A stretch of 34,676 nt of DNA from Selenomonadales bacterium OttesenSCG-928-I06 (GTDB lineage: Bacteria > Bacillota > Negativicutes > Sporomusales > Sporomusaceae). Shown here one piece after another: positions 10,101 to 18,807 of the stretch (positions within the stretch are counted from its first letter, which is position 1; every line of letters begins with the position of its first letter). The notes beneath the pieces are model-generated. The model worked only from the letters and a program-made list of their open reading frames with translations. It had not been told where the DNA came from and did not search any database. The stretch spans positions 1-34,676 of the forward strand of contig JAJDHX010000012.1 of the NCBI GenBank assembly GCA_030266395.1, given 5' to 3'. Made by a program: the position numbers and the translations under genes.

Positions 10101-10581
10101 TTTTATAAATACTTATAGCGATATGTCTACATTAGATACTCTTACTTTCTTCTATGGACTTGATGATAGAGAAATGGTTAAAGTAGAAATAGAAAAAGGA
10201 AAAACCATATTTGTAAGTCTTGTTTCTATGGATGATCCTTTGCCTGATGGTACAAGAGTTGTTCAGTTTGAAATAAATGGTTCTCCAAGAAGAATTGCTG
10301 TAAAAGACAATTCGGTGAAAAATGTAGTTGTATCTAAACTAAAAGCGAACAAGAAAAAACCAGAACAAATTGGTGCAAGTATGTCTGGCAAAGTAGTAAA
10401 AGTTGTTGTAGATGTTGGCATGAAAATAAGAAAAGGTGCTACACTTCTAATTACAGAAGCTATGAAAATGGAAACAAATGTTCAGGCGCCTTATGATGGC
10501 ATTGTAAAAGAAATATATGTTAAACAAGATGAAAGTATTGAAACAGGAGATCTTTTAATAGAGTTTGCCAAGATACAATAA
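7120..10581 (+). CDS. pyc: Pyruvate carboxylase
   Basis: Biotin carboxylase (VLVANRGEIAIRIFRACRELNI, GGGGRGMR), carboxyltransferase (DTTFRDAHQSLLATRLRTYDM), biotin attachment (EAMKMETNV); full length 1153 aa. Confidence 0.98.
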   Translation: MNMKKIKTVLVANRGEIAIRIFRACRELNIRTIAVYSKEDVYSLHRYKADESYLVGEGKGPIEAYLDIDGIIDIAKKNDVDAIHPGYGFLSENIMLAQRCKEEGIIFIGPTLDHLDMFGDKINAREKAIEVGIPVIPGSDGTVKSLDEVREFAEKNGYPFIIKAVLGGGGRGMRLVRSEKNLEDAYNLTRSEAKAAFGNDEIYIEKFIENPKHIEVQILGDEYGNLIHLYERDCSVQRRHQKVIEVAPSQALKEETRTAICDAAVKLMKHVNYVSAGTVEFLATLDGKFYFIEVNPRIQVEHTITEMITGVDIVQSQILISDGYSLRDEEVGNLVQENIRCNGHSIQCRITTEDPTNQFTPDTGKIIAYRSPGGFGLRLDAGNAYAGSVITPYYDSLLVKVSVWGRTHKKAVGNMQRALSEFRIRGIKTNTAFLYNVISHKSFIDGTYHTGFLDESPELFVLPQIKDRGTKLLKYLAEVTVNGPHGKGRAIKPKLPKVRIPEKISTEAPRGTKQILEEQGPEGIIKYMKDQKKVLITDTTFRDAHQSLLATRLRTYDMLGIMESTSKLMHNLFAMEVWGGATFDVAYRFLKEDPWQRLTQIREKTPNILLQMLLRASNAVGYMNYPDNLIKAFVKRAAEEGIDLFRIFDSLNWLPGMQVAIDSVRDSGKIAMTAICYTGDILDPTKTKYDLKYYVTMAKELEKAGGHILSIKDMAGVLKPEAAYRLVSALKEAVDIPVHVHTHATTGNAIYTYARAIDAGVDMVDVAVSSMSGLTSQPGASSLYYALDGHERQPEMDVNAFNKISHYWEDVRAFYGHFESSQFFPNPEVYHHAMPGGQYSNLKQQAKAVGLQNRWDEIKEAYELVNRMFGDIVKVTPSSKVVGDMALFMVENNLTEEDVYNNGETLNFPNSVVEFFEGKLGQPYQGFPEKLQKIVLKGKKPITTRPGENLEPIDFEETRKILEEELKDTLGRSISYNDVLSYCLYPKVFLDWADFINTYSDMSTLDTLTFFYGLDDREMVKVEIEKGKTIFVSLVSMDDPLPDGTRVVQFEINGSPRRIAVKDNSVKNVVVSKLKANKKKPEQIGASMSGKVVKVVVDVGMKIRKGATLLITEAMKMETNVQAPYDGIVKEIYVKQDESIETGDLLIEFAKIQ

Positions 10582-10586
10582 ATGAC

Positions 10587-10620
10587 AAAAAGGCTTAGAA
10601 TTTATTCTAAGCCTTTTTTT
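10587..10620 (+). terminator. Rho-independent terminator of pyc
   Basis: AAAAAGGCTTAGAA-ttta-TTCTAAGCCTTTTTTT. Confidence 0.92.
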
Positions 10621-10871
10621 AGTGGAATTTGTCAAAATAAACTGATTTTTTCAGATTAATAAAAGATATATCAAAAAAATAAAAAGATAAATTTTTTTCT
10701 TATTAAATAAGGATTTAATAAATATTTTTAGTTTGCTATTTATATCAAGTTAATTGTCAGAAAAATTTTAAATTTCTTAAATATTGTATCGTGCGAGGTA
10801 AAAATTACCATAAAACTATTCTATAATTAAATAAGAGTTGATAAATTTATGAAAAGGAGTTGAAAGTATTT

Positions 10872-11660
10872 ATGAATTTTTGGAGAAAGACAATTGGGCT
10901 ATTAGTAATTTTTACTTTGTTGTTAAGTTTTACTGGAATTGCTTTAACAACTACTGCTGCCGAAGCAGAGTACAACGAAGCTGCAATGAAAGATAAGTTA
11001 GCTAAGGCTCACCGTGTTTTAGCTATGAATGGACATGATGATTGGTTATATGGTCATATGTCTTTCAGAGTACCTGGTACAAATAATTTCTGGATAAAAT
11101 CTTCTACACAAAGTCTTGATGGGGTTACTTCAGATGCTTTGATTTTACTTGATTCGGACTGTAATCCTATTGGTGGTTCAGGCTTAAAAAAACACATTGA
11201 AGCTTTTATTCATGCTGAAATGTATAAAGCCAGACCAGATGTAATGGCTGTAATACATACACATCCACCAAATGCAACTGCACTTGCTTCAATGGGGATG
11301 ATGATAGAGTCATTATCTAATGATGCTGTAATGTTTATTAATGATCAAGCTTTATATACTAAAACTTCTGCGTTGATTACTAATGCTGAAATGGGGGCAG
11401 ATTTAGCTAAAACTCTTGGCAAGAATCGTCTTTTGCTTATTAGAAATCATGGAATCGTTATGGTAGGAGATAGTATTGAACAAGCTGTTGTAGCTGCAGT
11501 CTTTTTAGAAAAAGCTGCTGAATTCCAAATCATTTGTCTGCAAGCAGGCGGAGCGAAATATTCTGCATCTGATAAAGAAATTGAAAGAAGCAGAAATAAC
11601 CGTATTAGTCAAACAAAAGGCATGTACAACTACTTAGAATCTAAAGTTAGCTTAGATTAG
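10872..11660 (+). CDS. Class II aldolase/adducin-family protein with predicted N-terminal signal peptide
   Basis: Zn-site motifs IHTHPPNATALASMG and LIRNHGIVMVGDSIEQA. N-terminus MNFWRKTIGLLVIFTLLLSFTGIALTTTAAEA resembles a Sec signal peptide. ATG 10872 preferred over the listed TTG 10860, which directly abuts AGGAG. Confidence 0.85.
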   Translation: MNFWRKTIGLLVIFTLLLSFTGIALTTTAAEAEYNEAAMKDKLAKAHRVLAMNGHDDWLYGHMSFRVPGTNNFWIKSSTQSLDGVTSDALILLDSDCNPIGGSGLKKHIEAFIHAEMYKARPDVMAVIHTHPPNATALASMGMMIESLSNDAVMFINDQALYTKTSALITNAEMGADLAKTLGKNRLLLIRNHGIVMVGDSIEQAVVAAVFLEKAAEFQIICLQAGGAKYSASDKEIERSRNNRISQTKGMYNYLESKVSLD

Positions 11661-11672
11661 TGCAAATTATAT

Positions 11673-11707
11673 AGAGAAGGTGATTTTTATTTTACATTAC
11701 CTTCTCT
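11673..11707 (+). terminator. Possible terminator hairpin after aldolase-like gene
   Basis: AGAGAAGGTGA ... TTACCTTCTCT; no strong T-run. Confidence 0.45.
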
Positions 11708-11856
11708 AATTTAAAACAAGTCTCTTTAGCTGTGTTTTTTATGATGTTTAGTACAGAAGAGAAGTAAGGTTTTAAAGGAAAAGGTGAAACTTTAAAACTT
11801 CCTTAATAAAATTCAGTACTTTAATTATAAAACAGAAAATTTTTGGAGGGAAAACA

Positions 11857-13239
11857 ATGAAAAAAAGTGTAGCATTAGCTTTAGCTGCTGCTATGTCCTT
11901 AAGTGTAGCTGGTACTGCTCTTGCGAATAATCCATTTAGTGATGTGCCGCAAGGACACTGGGCATATGATGCAGTAGCTCAATTAGAAAAAGATGGTCTG
12001 GTTACAGGTTATGGAGATGGAACTTATCGCGGAGACAGAGCTATGAGCCGTTATGAAATGGCTACAGTAGTTGCTCAACTTGATGATGCAAGTGGCGAAA
12101 ATGCTGAATTAATAAACAAGTTAAGAAGTGAGTTTGCTACAGAACTTTACAATCTTGGAGTTCGGGTAGATAAATTAGAGAAAAATGCTTCTACTATTAA
12201 ATTTAGTGGAGATGGCTGGATTCGTTATCAATCAGGTGGTATAGCGCCTCTTATGTCATTTAAAGATAATCCAAATCAACGCGAAGGAAAACGTTGGCAA
12301 TCACGTATTCGTATTAATATGAATGCTACAATTAATGAAAAAGTTAAATTTTTAGGTAGGGTTAAATATCAAGCTAATACTGCTCGTACAAATCCTAATA
12401 ATAGAGATCCAGCATATTCTTATACTCAAGATACTTTTATGGATAGAGCAGAAATAGTCTGGACAAATGGTACTTTCCAAGGTCGTTTTGGTAGAATTGC
12501 TCCTATGATAGGTCAAGGACTGATTTGGGGAAATAAATCTACAGATGGTGTTTTACTTGGTTATAAAACTAAGAAATGGGATATCTTTGGCGGTGTGCTA
12601 GATTATCGTCCACAAGATCCGCCTCATGGTGACAGTACTAGTGCACTTCCTGCTGCTGCCAGCAAGAATGCTACAGTTGTTAATGTTGGTTATAAATTTA
12701 GTGATAAATTTGGCTTAACTGCTGCGTATTCTAATGGACATAAGTCTGAAGCAGGCACAAGAGACGAGGCTTATCCGTTTGAGTTAATGGCATTTGGTTT
12801 TAGTGCTCAATTGGGCAAAGATTGGAAACTTAATGGAGAATATATAAAGAATGATTCCAAATGGGCTGTTGGCAGAGATGGCAGTAAACAAGATTCGGGT
12901 TACTGGACAAGGCTGACTTGGAAAAATGCTAATATGGCTAAGCCTGGAACTTATTCAATATTTGTCGAATATATGGACCTTGAAGCTTATGCAATTGATT
13001 CTGCAACTTATGGTCATATGCTTAATTTATCAGCAGGTAATGGTTTTAATCCAACACAATATAACGGAACTGGTGCCGCAGGTGCTAAGGGTTATGGCGT
13101 TGTTGCTACTTATGTTGTTGCCAAAAACATTAATATGCAGCTCATGTACCATGATCTTAAACCAACTGACAAAGTTATTAAAGATGCATATGGCGACTAT
13201 AGAAATGTATATCAATTCTATACAAACTTTAGATTTTAA
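11857..13239 (+). CDS. SLH-domain OmpM-type porin (intact copy)
   Basis: Signal peptide MKKSVALALAAAMSLSVAGTALA, SLH domain, barrel ending YQFYTNFRF; GGAGGG RBS. Confidence 0.95.
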   Translation: MKKSVALALAAAMSLSVAGTALANNPFSDVPQGHWAYDAVAQLEKDGLVTGYGDGTYRGDRAMSRYEMATVVAQLDDASGENAELINKLRSEFATELYNLGVRVDKLEKNASTIKFSGDGWIRYQSGGIAPLMSFKDNPNQREGKRWQSRIRINMNATINEKVKFLGRVKYQANTARTNPNNRDPAYSYTQDTFMDRAEIVWTNGTFQGRFGRIAPMIGQGLIWGNKSTDGVLLGYKTKKWDIFGGVLDYRPQDPPHGDSTSALPAAASKNATVVNVGYKFSDKFGLTAAYSNGHKSEAGTRDEAYPFELMAFGFSAQLGKDWKLNGEYIKNDSKWAVGRDGSKQDSGYWTRLTWKNANMAKPGTYSIFVEYMDLEAYAIDSATYGHMLNLSAGNGFNPTQYNGTGAAGAKGYGVVATYVVAKNINMQLMYHDLKPTDKVIKDAYGDYRNVYQFYTNFRF

Positions 13240-13249
13240 ACTATCAAAT

Positions 13250-13286
13250 AAAAAAGAAACTTCTCTTAAGAGAAGTTTCTTTTTTA
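13250..13286 (+). terminator. Rho-independent terminator of porin
   Basis: AAAAAAGAAACTTCTCTT/AAGAGAAGTTTCTTTTTT perfect inverted repeat. Confidence 0.92.
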
Positions 13287-13400
13287 TTTGATTAGTTATA
13301 AAGAGGAATTATTTATTTCGACACGAATTATCAAAAAAGTAATTTATGTGGTACAATAAATAAAATTACATGATAAAGATTCAATTTTGGAGGAAGTTAT

Positions 13401-14135
13401 ATGCTAGAGTTAAAAAACATATCATTTGAAATAGAAGATGAAAACGATAAAAAGACCAGAGAAATTTTGCAAAATGTTAGCTTACAAGTAGAAGACAGGA
13501 GTTTTGTTGTTATAACAGGCCCTAATGGCGGCGGTAAGTCTACTTTGGCAAAAATTATTATGGGAGTTGAAAATCCAACTAGTGGTCAAATAATATACAA
13601 TGGCGAAGATATAACAAACTTAGATATTACTGAAAGAGCAAGAAGAGGTATTGGTTTTGCTTTTCAACAACCGGTAAGATTTAAAGGTTTATTTGTTAAA
13701 GATCTTCTTCAGCTTGCTGCTGGTAGAAAACTTTCGACAGATGAAGCATGTACATATTTATCTGAAGTAGGACTTTGTGCAGTTGATTATATTGATAGAG
13801 AATTAAATTCAAGTTTATCTGGTGGAGAACTTAAACGGATTGAAATTGCCATGTTAATGGTAAGAGGAGTAAAAATATCTATTTTTGATGAGCCTGAAGC
13901 AGGTATTGATTTATGGAGTTTTCAAAATTTGATTCGCGTATTTGAAAAATTAAGAGATGAAAATCAAAGTTCTGTCATTATAATATCTCATCAAGAACGT
14001 ATTCTGGAAATTGCAGATAAAATAGTAGTTATAGCTAACGGGCAAGTAAATGGAGTAGGTTTGAAAAATGAAATACTGCCAGAATTGCTTTCTAACTCTA
14101 GCAAGTTCTGCAGATTTTATGGACGGGAGATGTAG
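13401..14135 (+). CDS. sufC: SufC/SmsC-type ABC ATPase
   Basis: Walker A GPNGGGKSTLAKIIMG, signature LSGGELKRIEIAM, Walker B ISIFDEPEAGID; adjacent SufB/D-like gene. Confidence 0.92.
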   Translation: MLELKNISFEIEDENDKKTREILQNVSLQVEDRSFVVITGPNGGGKSTLAKIIMGVENPTSGQIIYNGEDITNLDITERARRGIGFAFQQPVRFKGLFVKDLLQLAAGRKLSTDEACTYLSEVGLCAVDYIDRELNSSLSGGELKRIEIAMLMVRGVKISIFDEPEAGIDLWSFQNLIRVFEKLRDENQSSVIIISHQERILEIADKIVVIANGQVNGVGLKNEILPELLSNSSKFCRFYGREM

Positions 14136-14137
14136 GT

Positions 14138-15052
14138 GTGAATAATATCATTAAGAAAATACTAGAATTAGTTACCGATAAAAAAGATAAACCTAGTGGT
14201 GCATATAATATAAGGGTTAATGGAGCTTGCGCTGATAGAGGTTGTACTCCAAATGTAGACATTGTTTCCAAAGAAAATGGATCAGGTATTGATATTCATA
14301 TAAAGCCTGGGACAAAAGAAGAAGTTTATATTCCGGTTGTTATTGATAATAACGAATTAACAGATATAGTATATAATGATTTTTATATTGGCGAAGATAG
14401 TGATGTTGTCATTATCGCTGGCTGTGGCATACATAATGAAGGATCTGGTCATACACAACATGATGGTATTCATACTTTTCATGTTGGCAAAAATGCAACA
14501 GTAAAATATTTGGAAAAGCATTATGGAAGTGGCGGCGGTAAAGGTGATAGAGTAATAAATCCTGTTACCAATGTTTTTTTAGAAGAAGGCAGTACTTTGG
14601 AGATGGATACTGTTCAGATTGAAGGTGTAGATTTTACCAAAAGAATAACTAATGGTAAAGTAAATGATAATGCTACTTTACTTATTAAAGAAAAGTTGAT
14701 GACAAGTGGCAATCAAGTTGCTACAACTGAATTTGAAATAGATCTTGATGGTAAAGGTTCAAGTGTTGATGTAATATCTCGTTCTGTTGCTAAAGGCTCA
14801 TCGGTGCAAGAGTTTTATTCCAAAATTAATGGCAATAATGAATGTGCTGGTCATTCGGAATGTGATGCAATTATTATGGATAAAGCTACTGTGACAGCTA
14901 TTCCAGAAATAAAAGCAAATCATGTAGATGCATCTTTAATTCATGAAGCAGCTATTGGAAAAATTGCTGGGGTACAGATAATAAAATTGATGACTTTGGG
15001 GCTTACCAGAGAAGAAGCAGAAAAAGAAATTATTGCAGGATTTTTAAAATAA
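14138..15052 (+). CDS. Short SufB/SufD-family scaffold protein (SmsB-like)
   Basis: GTG start just after sufC stop; SufB/D core EEVYIPVVIDNNELTDIVYNDFYIGEDSDVVIIAGCGIHNEGSG and C-terminal HVDASLIHEAAIGKIAGVQIIKLMTLGLTREEAEKEIIAGFL; 304 aa. Confidence 0.9.
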   Translation: MNNIIKKILELVTDKKDKPSGAYNIRVNGACADRGCTPNVDIVSKENGSGIDIHIKPGTKEEVYIPVVIDNNELTDIVYNDFYIGEDSDVVIIAGCGIHNEGSGHTQHDGIHTFHVGKNATVKYLEKHYGSGGGKGDRVINPVTNVFLEEGSTLEMDTVQIEGVDFTKRITNGKVNDNATLLIKEKLMTSGNQVATTEFEIDLDGKGSSVDVISRSVAKGSSVQEFYSKINGNNECAGHSECDAIIMDKATVTAIPEIKANHVDASLIHEAAIGKIAGVQIIKLMTLGLTREEAEKEIIAGFLK

Positions 15053-15082
15053 TAAAAAATATGCCTAAAAGAGGGGTTAATA

Positions 15083-15889
15083 GTGGACGATAACGTTTTA
15101 TTAGCTTTTGCTTTAACAGCTATTGCTGGTATGTCAACAGGTATTGGAAGCGCTATAGCTCTTTTTGCTAAACAAACTAACAAAAAAATACTTGCTGTGA
15201 GTCTCGGTTTTTCAGCTGGTGTTATGATTTATGTTTCTATGATTGAGATATTTGCTCAGGCAAATGCATCTTTATCACTACATCTTGGCTTAAAAATGGG
15301 TTCAACAGTTACGGTGATCTCATTTTTTGCCGGAATTTTATTAATCGGGCTTATCGATAAATTGATACCTAGTGAAGGAAATCCGCATGAAGTTAAGTCG
15401 CCGATACAAGAATGTGGCGAAAGAAAAAACGGTCAGCAAAAATTAATGCGTACAGGCTTGTTTACAGCTTTGGCAATTGCAATTCATAACTTTCCAGAAG
15501 GTATAGCTACTTTTGTCTCTGCCTTGCAAGACCCTTCTATAGCAATTCCAATAGTTGTGGCAATTGCAATTCATAATATACCAGAGGGTATAGCTGTTTC
15601 TGTTCCTATTTACTATGCAACTGGCAGCAAAAAGAAGGCTTTTATATATTCTTTTATTTCAGGACTTGCCGAACCTGTTGGAGCTATTGTTGCCTATTTG
15701 ATTCTCCTGCCGTTTATGAATGAGCTTGTTTTTGGGATACTCTTTGCTGCTGTAGCAGGTATTATGGTTTTTATATCTTTTGATGAATTATTGCCAGCTG
15801 CCAGAGAATATGGAGAACATCATTTATCTATATACGGACTTATTAGTGGCATGGCAGTTATGGCAGTAAGTTTATTAGCTTTTTTATAG
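15083..15889 (+). CDS. ZIP-family divalent metal transporter (ZupT-like)
   Basis: AIAIHNFPEGIATFVSAL and AIAIHNIPEGIAVSVPIYYATGSKKKA motifs; GTG start. Confidence 0.93.
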   Translation: MDDNVLLAFALTAIAGMSTGIGSAIALFAKQTNKKILAVSLGFSAGVMIYVSMIEIFAQANASLSLHLGLKMGSTVTVISFFAGILLIGLIDKLIPSEGNPHEVKSPIQECGERKNGQQKLMRTGLFTALAIAIHNFPEGIATFVSALQDPSIAIPIVVAIAIHNIPEGIAVSVPIYYATGSKKKAFIYSFISGLAEPVGAIVAYLILLPFMNELVFGILFAAVAGIMVFISFDELLPAAREYGEHHLSIYGLISGMAVMAVSLLAFL

Positions 15890-15942
15890 TGGGCAATAGG
15901 TTAAAATTAATGATAAACACACATCTGCTGCGTTGAAAAATT

Positions 15943-15992
15943 TGTAAGGTCAGTTACGTACGACTAGTACGTGCCTGACCTTACATTTTTTT
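15943..15992. repeat. Long imperfect palindrome (possible terminator and/or dispersed repeat unit)
   Basis: TGTAAGGTCAGTTACGTAC-gacta-GTACGTGCCTGACCTTACA followed by TTTTTTT; arms match 17/19. Confidence 0.75.
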
Positions 15993-16005
15993 GCCTAGAG
16001 ATTTT

Positions 16006-18501
16006 TTAATTAAGCAAAAAGTTTTCGTTGCTGTATGGTTTCTTTTGATTTAAATAGCTTTGCTGCCAGTAGTGCAGCGAATTATCAGTTAAATCTAAAT
16101 CCCAGATATCAGTAGCGTATTGGGCAAAAGCTCTATCGCCGGCAAAGTAACCTGAATTTGCAATATTGTTAAGAGACATTTGGTACCACTTGTTTTCATC
16201 TTTATAAGCTTTTTCCAATGCGTTTTGGGAATCTATATAAGAAGCAAAGTCTTTGAGTACAAAGAAATGGTCATTATTCTTTAAAAATGCATCATAATGT
16301 ACTCTGAATTCGTCGTGATGAACTTTGAAGAAGCCGTTTACTAAAGAATCTAAAATTCTTTTAACACGCGGATCACTTTGATATATATCATAAGAGTTAT
16401 AACCGCCAAATCTATGATAGTCTAAAACTTGACTTGCTTTAAGTCCAAAAATGAAGATGTTTTCCGGTCCTACTAAATTTTTAATTTCAACATTAGCTCC
16501 ATCTAATGTACCTATAGTTATGGCACCGTTCATCATAAATTTCATATTGCCTGTACCACATGCTTCATGACCAGCTGTTGGAATTTGGATGCTTACATCA
16601 GATGCTGGAATAATGAGTTCTGCTTGTGACACATTATAGTTTTCTAAGAATATAACTTTAATCTTGTCTCTTACAGCAATATCATTATTTATTTTTTCGG
16701 CTAAGGTGTTTATGAGTTTGATAGTCTTTTTAGCTTTAAAATAACTGAAGGCGGATTTTCCGCCGAAAATAAATGTTTGGGGAGTTATATCAAGATTAGG
16801 GTTATCTTTTAAGCGATTATAAAGATCCATTATATAAAGGGCATGAAGTGATTGCCGTTTATAGGAATGAATTCTTTTAATATGAGCAGAAAAGATTGAA
16901 GAAGGATCAACAGTAAGACCATAATGGCTTTTAAAGAATTTGGCAGCATACATTTTATTTATATGTTTTATTCTTTTAAGTTCTTCTAATACTTCTTTAT
17001 CACCTGAATAATTTTTTAATAAAGAAAGTTCATCTGGTCTTTTGATAAAACCATTACCAATCAAAGAGATAATTAAATCAGTTAATAACGGATTAACCAT
17101 GAGGAGCCAACGTCTATGAGCGATACCATTTGTAACATTTGTGAATTTTTGTTTGGAAATCTCATAGAAGTCTTTCATAGTGTGCGCTTTAAGAATATCA
17201 GTGTGAATTTTAGCAACACCATTTACTTTATGACTGCCTACTATAGCTAAATGTGCCATTTTAATTGTATTGTTTGAGATAATAGCCATATCTGTTATTT
17301 GTTGGACATTTTTATTATGATGTTCATAAAGTTCTTTGCAAAATCTTGCATTGATTTCTTCAATGATCATATAAATTCTAGGCAGTAGATTTTTGACTAA
17401 TCCTACATCCCATTTTTCCAAAGCTTCTGGCATTACCGTATGGTTGGTATATGATACAGTTTTAGTAGTTATTTTAAAGGCTTCATCCCAATTCATATTG
17501 TGTTCATCCATTAAAATTCGCATTAATTCCGGAATTACGAAAGTTGGATGAGTGTCATTAATATGAAATGCAACTTTATCAGATAAATTTTCCAGAGATT
17601 CTTCAGCAGAAAAATGTGATTTTATAATAGTTTGCAGAGATGCAGATACTAAGAAGTACTCTTGTTTTAATCTTAAGATTTTGCCTTCTGTAGTATTGTC
17701 ATCAGGATACAGGCAATCAGTAATGCATTCATTTATATGTTTGCTTTCTAAAGCATTAGCACAATGGTTAGGATCTAAACTATTACAAACCTCATTAGAC
17801 AAATTCATTTCGGCACTAAATAATCTAAGCGTATTTATGACATCGTTGTGATACCCTAAGACAGGAACATCATAAGGTACAGCATTTATTTCCTCAAAAT
17901 TTTCATGAATAAATTTAACAACACCATTTTTAATTACTCTTATGTTGCCGCCAAATTTTATTTTTACCGCATCATCTTCTCTTCTGTATTCCCAAGCATA
18001 GCTGCCATTTTTCAACCAATCATCAGGGTGTTCAATCTGATAGCCATCTCTTATTTCTTGTTTAAAGAAGCCATAGCGATATCTAAGTCCGCAGCCATTA
18101 CCGATAAGTCCTAAACCAGCCATACAATCAAGGTAACAAGCAGCTAAACGACCAAGACCGCCATTGCCAAGTCCTGCATCAGGTTCTTCTTGTATTAAAT
18201 CATGCAAATCAATGCCAAGATCAGCAAGAGCTTCTTGGCATGTATCTCTTAGATGAAGACTCATTAAATTGCTCTCCAGCAACCTGCCTAATAAAAACTC
18301 TACTGAAAAGTAGTAGACTTGTTTTGTTTGTTCGCTTTTTGCTTTAAGTTTATGGTTTAGCCATTTTTCGCTTATAATATCTCTTAATAGACTTACTAAA
18401 ACTTCAAATCTATCTTTATTTGAAGTTTCTTCTATGTTTCGTGCTTTTAAAGTTTTAAGTCTATCCAGATAAGCTTCTTTAAACTCATGTTGAGTGAGCA
18501 C
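16006..18501 (-). CDS. glgP: Glycogen/starch/alpha-glucan phosphorylase
   Basis: EPDAGLGNGGLGRLAACYLDCMA, HINDTHPTFVIPELMRIL, PLP-site EACGTGNMKFMMNGAITIGTLDGANVEI; 831 aa. Confidence 0.98.
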   Translation of the reverse strand: MLTQHEFKEAYLDRLKTLKARNIEETSNKDRFEVLVSLLRDIISEKWLNHKLKAKSEQTKQVYYFSVEFLLGRLLESNLMSLHLRDTCQEALADLGIDLHDLIQEEPDAGLGNGGLGRLAACYLDCMAGLGLIGNGCGLRYRYGFFKQEIRDGYQIEHPDDWLKNGSYAWEYRREDDAVKIKFGGNIRVIKNGVVKFIHENFEEINAVPYDVPVLGYHNDVINTLRLFSAEMNLSNEVCNSLDPNHCANALESKHINECITDCLYPDDNTTEGKILRLKQEYFLVSASLQTIIKSHFSAEESLENLSDKVAFHINDTHPTFVIPELMRILMDEHNMNWDEAFKITTKTVSYTNHTVMPEALEKWDVGLVKNLLPRIYMIIEEINARFCKELYEHHNKNVQQITDMAIISNNTIKMAHLAIVGSHKVNGVAKIHTDILKAHTMKDFYEISKQKFTNVTNGIAHRRWLLMVNPLLTDLIISLIGNGFIKRPDELSLLKNYSGDKEVLEELKRIKHINKMYAAKFFKSHYGLTVDPSSIFSAHIKRIHSYKRQSLHALYIMDLYNRLKDNPNLDITPQTFIFGGKSAFSYFKAKKTIKLINTLAEKINNDIAVRDKIKVIFLENYNVSQAELIIPASDVSIQIPTAGHEACGTGNMKFMMNGAITIGTLDGANVEIKNLVGPENIFIFGLKASQVLDYHRFGGYNSYDIYQSDPRVKRILDSLVNGFFKVHHDEFRVHYDAFLKNNDHFFVLKDFASYIDSQNALEKAYKDENKWYQMSLNNIANSGYFAGDRAFAQYATDIWDLDLTDNSLHYWQQSYLNQKKPYSNENFLLN

Positions 18502-18648
18502 GTCAGTTCATTCCTTCCTTAAAAATATTACGGTAACTATTTAAAAATAAAATTAAAAATATTGTTAATATTAAGTATGAGCCATATTACTTTTAAATAT
18601 GATTAACTTATAATGTCAATTTTAAAATAGGCAGATAATAGCTATTTA

Positions 18649-18677
18649 TTGACAGTTGATTTGCTAAATGTTACGAT
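18649..18677 (+). promoter_or_regulatory. Predicted sigma-70-type promoter upstream of short terminated transcript
   Basis: TTGACA (18649-18654)-N17-TACGAT (18672-18677). Confidence 0.6.
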
Positions 18678-18700
18678 ATAGCTAAAGAAAGAACCTGACT

Positions 18701-18740
18701 AACTCAAACAAAAATTACTTTGGCATGTTTGAGTTTTTTT
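18701..18740 (+). terminator. Intrinsic terminator/attenuator upstream of FAD oxidoreductase
   Basis: AACTCAAACA ... TGTTTGAGTT followed by T-run, with no ORF between the promoter and it. Confidence 0.75.
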
Positions 18741-18807
18741 AAATTTTTTAATGTATATCCCATTTATATCTTTGGAAATCTGGAATAAAAAGATAGAGGT
18801 GATATAA

